Source of the DNA: Ignavibacterium sp.
GTDB lineage: Bacteria; Bacteroidota; Ignavibacteria; Ignavibacteriales; Ignavibacteriaceae
Direction of reading: 5' to 3'
Assembly (NCBI RefSeq): GCF_025998815.1
Contig: NZ_AP026678.1
Coordinates: 682,001 to 746,000 of the forward strand
Length of the DNA stretch: 64,000 bases
Shown: one piece after another, positions 62,887 through 64,000 of the stretch
Position numbering within the stretch: the stretch's first letter is position 1
How the letters are laid out: each line of letters opens with the position of its first letter
Made by a program: the position numbers and the translations under genes
The notes under the pieces: generated by a model
Database searches by the model: none
The model's input: only the letters and a program-made list of their open reading frames with translations
Told to the model about the DNA's origin: nothing

Positions 62887-64000
62887 TTATTCATACCTCA
62901 AAGCTTCAATCGGATCGAGATTGGCTGCCTTGTAAGCCGGATAAGTTCCGAAAATTACTCCAATCAAAACACAAAGTGTTATTCCAATTATTACCCAATC
63001 AACCGGAATAGCTGTCTGTGCATTCAAAAAACTTCCGGCAAAATTTCCAATTCCAACTCCGAGTAAAATTCCAATAATGCCACCTAGAAAACATAACACA
63101 ACTGCTTCTATTAAAAACTGAGTAAGTATCCAGGTCTTTCTTGCGCCTAATGCTTTGCGAATTCCTATTTCTCTTGTACGCTCAGTAACTGAAACAAGCA
63201 TAATATTCATAATTCCAACTCCAGCAGCAATCAAAGCAATAATAGAAACTGCAAGTGCACCAATCTTGATTGGTCCGGTAATATCATTAACCTGACTAAT
63301 CATAGATTCATTACTGTAGATATAAAAATTATCAGGTTCGCCCGGTGATAATTTTCTTATTTTCCTCATATAACCTGTAGCGGCCTCAATTACATCGTTA
63401 TAATCTTCTTTACCATAAGCCATTACTGTAATGTTAACACTTCTACCATATTTTCCATACATGGACTGCCAGGTTGTAATCGGCAGAACAATATAATTAT
63501 CTCTGCTTTGTCCGAATAATGCTGGTTGTGCTTCGATAACACCGATAACCTGTAAAGGTCTTCCATCAACTCTGATAGTTTGACCAATTGGATTGATATT
63601 GGGGAAAAGTTTATCAACAATATCTTTTCCTATCAGACAAACATTTGAAGAATACTGAACATCTGTCTCTCTTATTTCTCTGCCATATTCAATATTCCAG
63701 TTGTTTGTTTTCATTGCGTCAACAGTTATGCCTGCAACCTGAATATTCGGATTGGTTTCTTTGTTTCCATATTTAACTACAACTCCGAATTGCCATTGCT
63801 CAGCTCCGACATATTTAGCATTGGTTAACAGCTCTTTCAATCTGTAAGCTTCTTCGATTTTAATATCCGGTCTGTTTTCTCTGAACCTTGGTCCACCACC
63901 AAAAGTCGGGTCATTTTTCTGAATCTGAAAAGTGTATTTACTTAATTGTGATAATCCTTCTTCAATACTTCTCTGAAGCATTGTAATAATTGTCATAATC
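62887..64000 (-). CDS. MacB-like ABC transporter permease (partial, 5' end outside window)
   Basis: FtsX/MacB-type permease. The visible 370 residues start just after the first membrane helix (MTIITMLQRSIEEGL) and cover the periplasmic domain (GAEQWQFGVVVKYGNKETNPNIQVAG; ICLIGKDIVDKLFPNINPIGQTIRVDG) and the last three helices. The C-terminal signature is REIGIRKALGARKTWILTQFLIEAVVLC and ends AYKAANLDPIEALRYE. The frame continues beyond base 64000, so the N-terminus is missing. MacB-like permeases usually pair with an ATPase and a membrane-fusion protein, which would lie outside the window. Confidence 0.9.
   Translation of the reverse strand, partial: IMTIITMLQRSIEEGLSQLSKYTFQIQKNDPTFGGGPRFRENRPDIKIEEAYRLKELLTNAKYVGAEQWQFGVVVKYGNKETNPNIQVAGITVDAMKTNNWNIEYGREIRETDVQYSSNVCLIGKDIVDKLFPNINPIGQTIRVDGRPLQVIGVIEAQPALFGQSRDNYIVLPITTWQSMYGKYGRSVNITVMAYGKEDYNDVIEAATGYMRKIRKLSPGEPDNFYIYSNESMISQVNDITGPIKIGALAVSIIALIAAGVGIMNIMLVSVTERTREIGIRKALGARKTWILTQFLIEAVVLCFLGGIIGILLGVGIGNFAGSFLNAQTAIPVDWVIIGITLCVLIGVIFGTYPAYKAANLDPIEALRYE

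Overview
The window looks like part of a chromosome from the Ignavibacteria / Bacteroidota-Chlorobi side of the tree. The DNA is AT-rich. Many proteins are typical of that group: PorV/PorQ-like and PorD-like (DUF4835) proteins, a PafA-type phosphatase, FadL/OmpP1, a fused 2-oxoacid dehydrogenase E1, and large secreted fibronectin-type proteins. This placement is inference from protein families; no rRNA is present. The window is cut inside lipA on the left and inside a MacB-like ABC permease on the right.

Layout. 1-7315 (minus) is one tight operon, lpdA - MNT nucleotidyltransferase - HEPN - lipB - fused E1 - E2 - lipA: a branched-chain 2-oxoacid dehydrogenase with the enzymes that make its lipoyl cofactor, interrupted by a toxin/antitoxin-like pair. 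7508-8900 (plus) carries an unknown membrane protein and an AhpD-like protein. 8946-16274 (minus) is a sulfur respiration unit: a two-CW MerR regulator, a Tat-exported molybdopterin oxidoreductase, a four-cluster ferredoxin subunit, an NrfD anchor, a two-part YeeE/YedE transporter, a rhodanese-like protein without its catalytic cysteine, and a FadL-type porin. Several of these genes overlap by ATGA. 16652-18283 is a PafA phosphatase. 18372-21492 is a Rieske protein plus a cytochrome b6-like protein fused to a twelve-haem cytochrome c domain. 21639-22454 is a thioredoxin-TPR protein.

22458-33213 (minus) is a three-gene surface-protein operon: a 2218-residue secreted protein, a fibronectin-like protein and a predicted outer-membrane barrel. 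33367-40389 (minus) is a tyrosine catabolic operon (hpd, hmgA, fumarylacetoacetase-like, flavin reductase-like, acetoacetyl-CoA synthetase) that has received a small cassette: a four-helix-bundle gene bracketed by inverted arrays of GGTATAAGG-like repeats. 40486-52972 is mostly housekeeping: nth, phosphoglucomutase family, DUF58, lipoproteins, HIT, an EF-G paralogue, YtxH, DUF948, a flippase-like protein, Maf, SpoIID and MATE. A tRNA-Ala(GGC) follows at 53047-53119.

53631-57104 looks like a bacterial ceramide locus: a CerR-like SDR diverging from serine palmitoyltransferase and a bCerS-like acyltransferase. 57086-62883 holds a HEAT-cyclophilin fusion, a PorD-like protein, a PorV/PorQ-like barrel and a helix-hairpin-helix outer-membrane protein. 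The most interesting points are the repeat-bracketed four-helix cassette, the b6/multihaem fusion, the sulfur operon with its altered rhodanese, the ceramide locus and the giant surface-protein operon.
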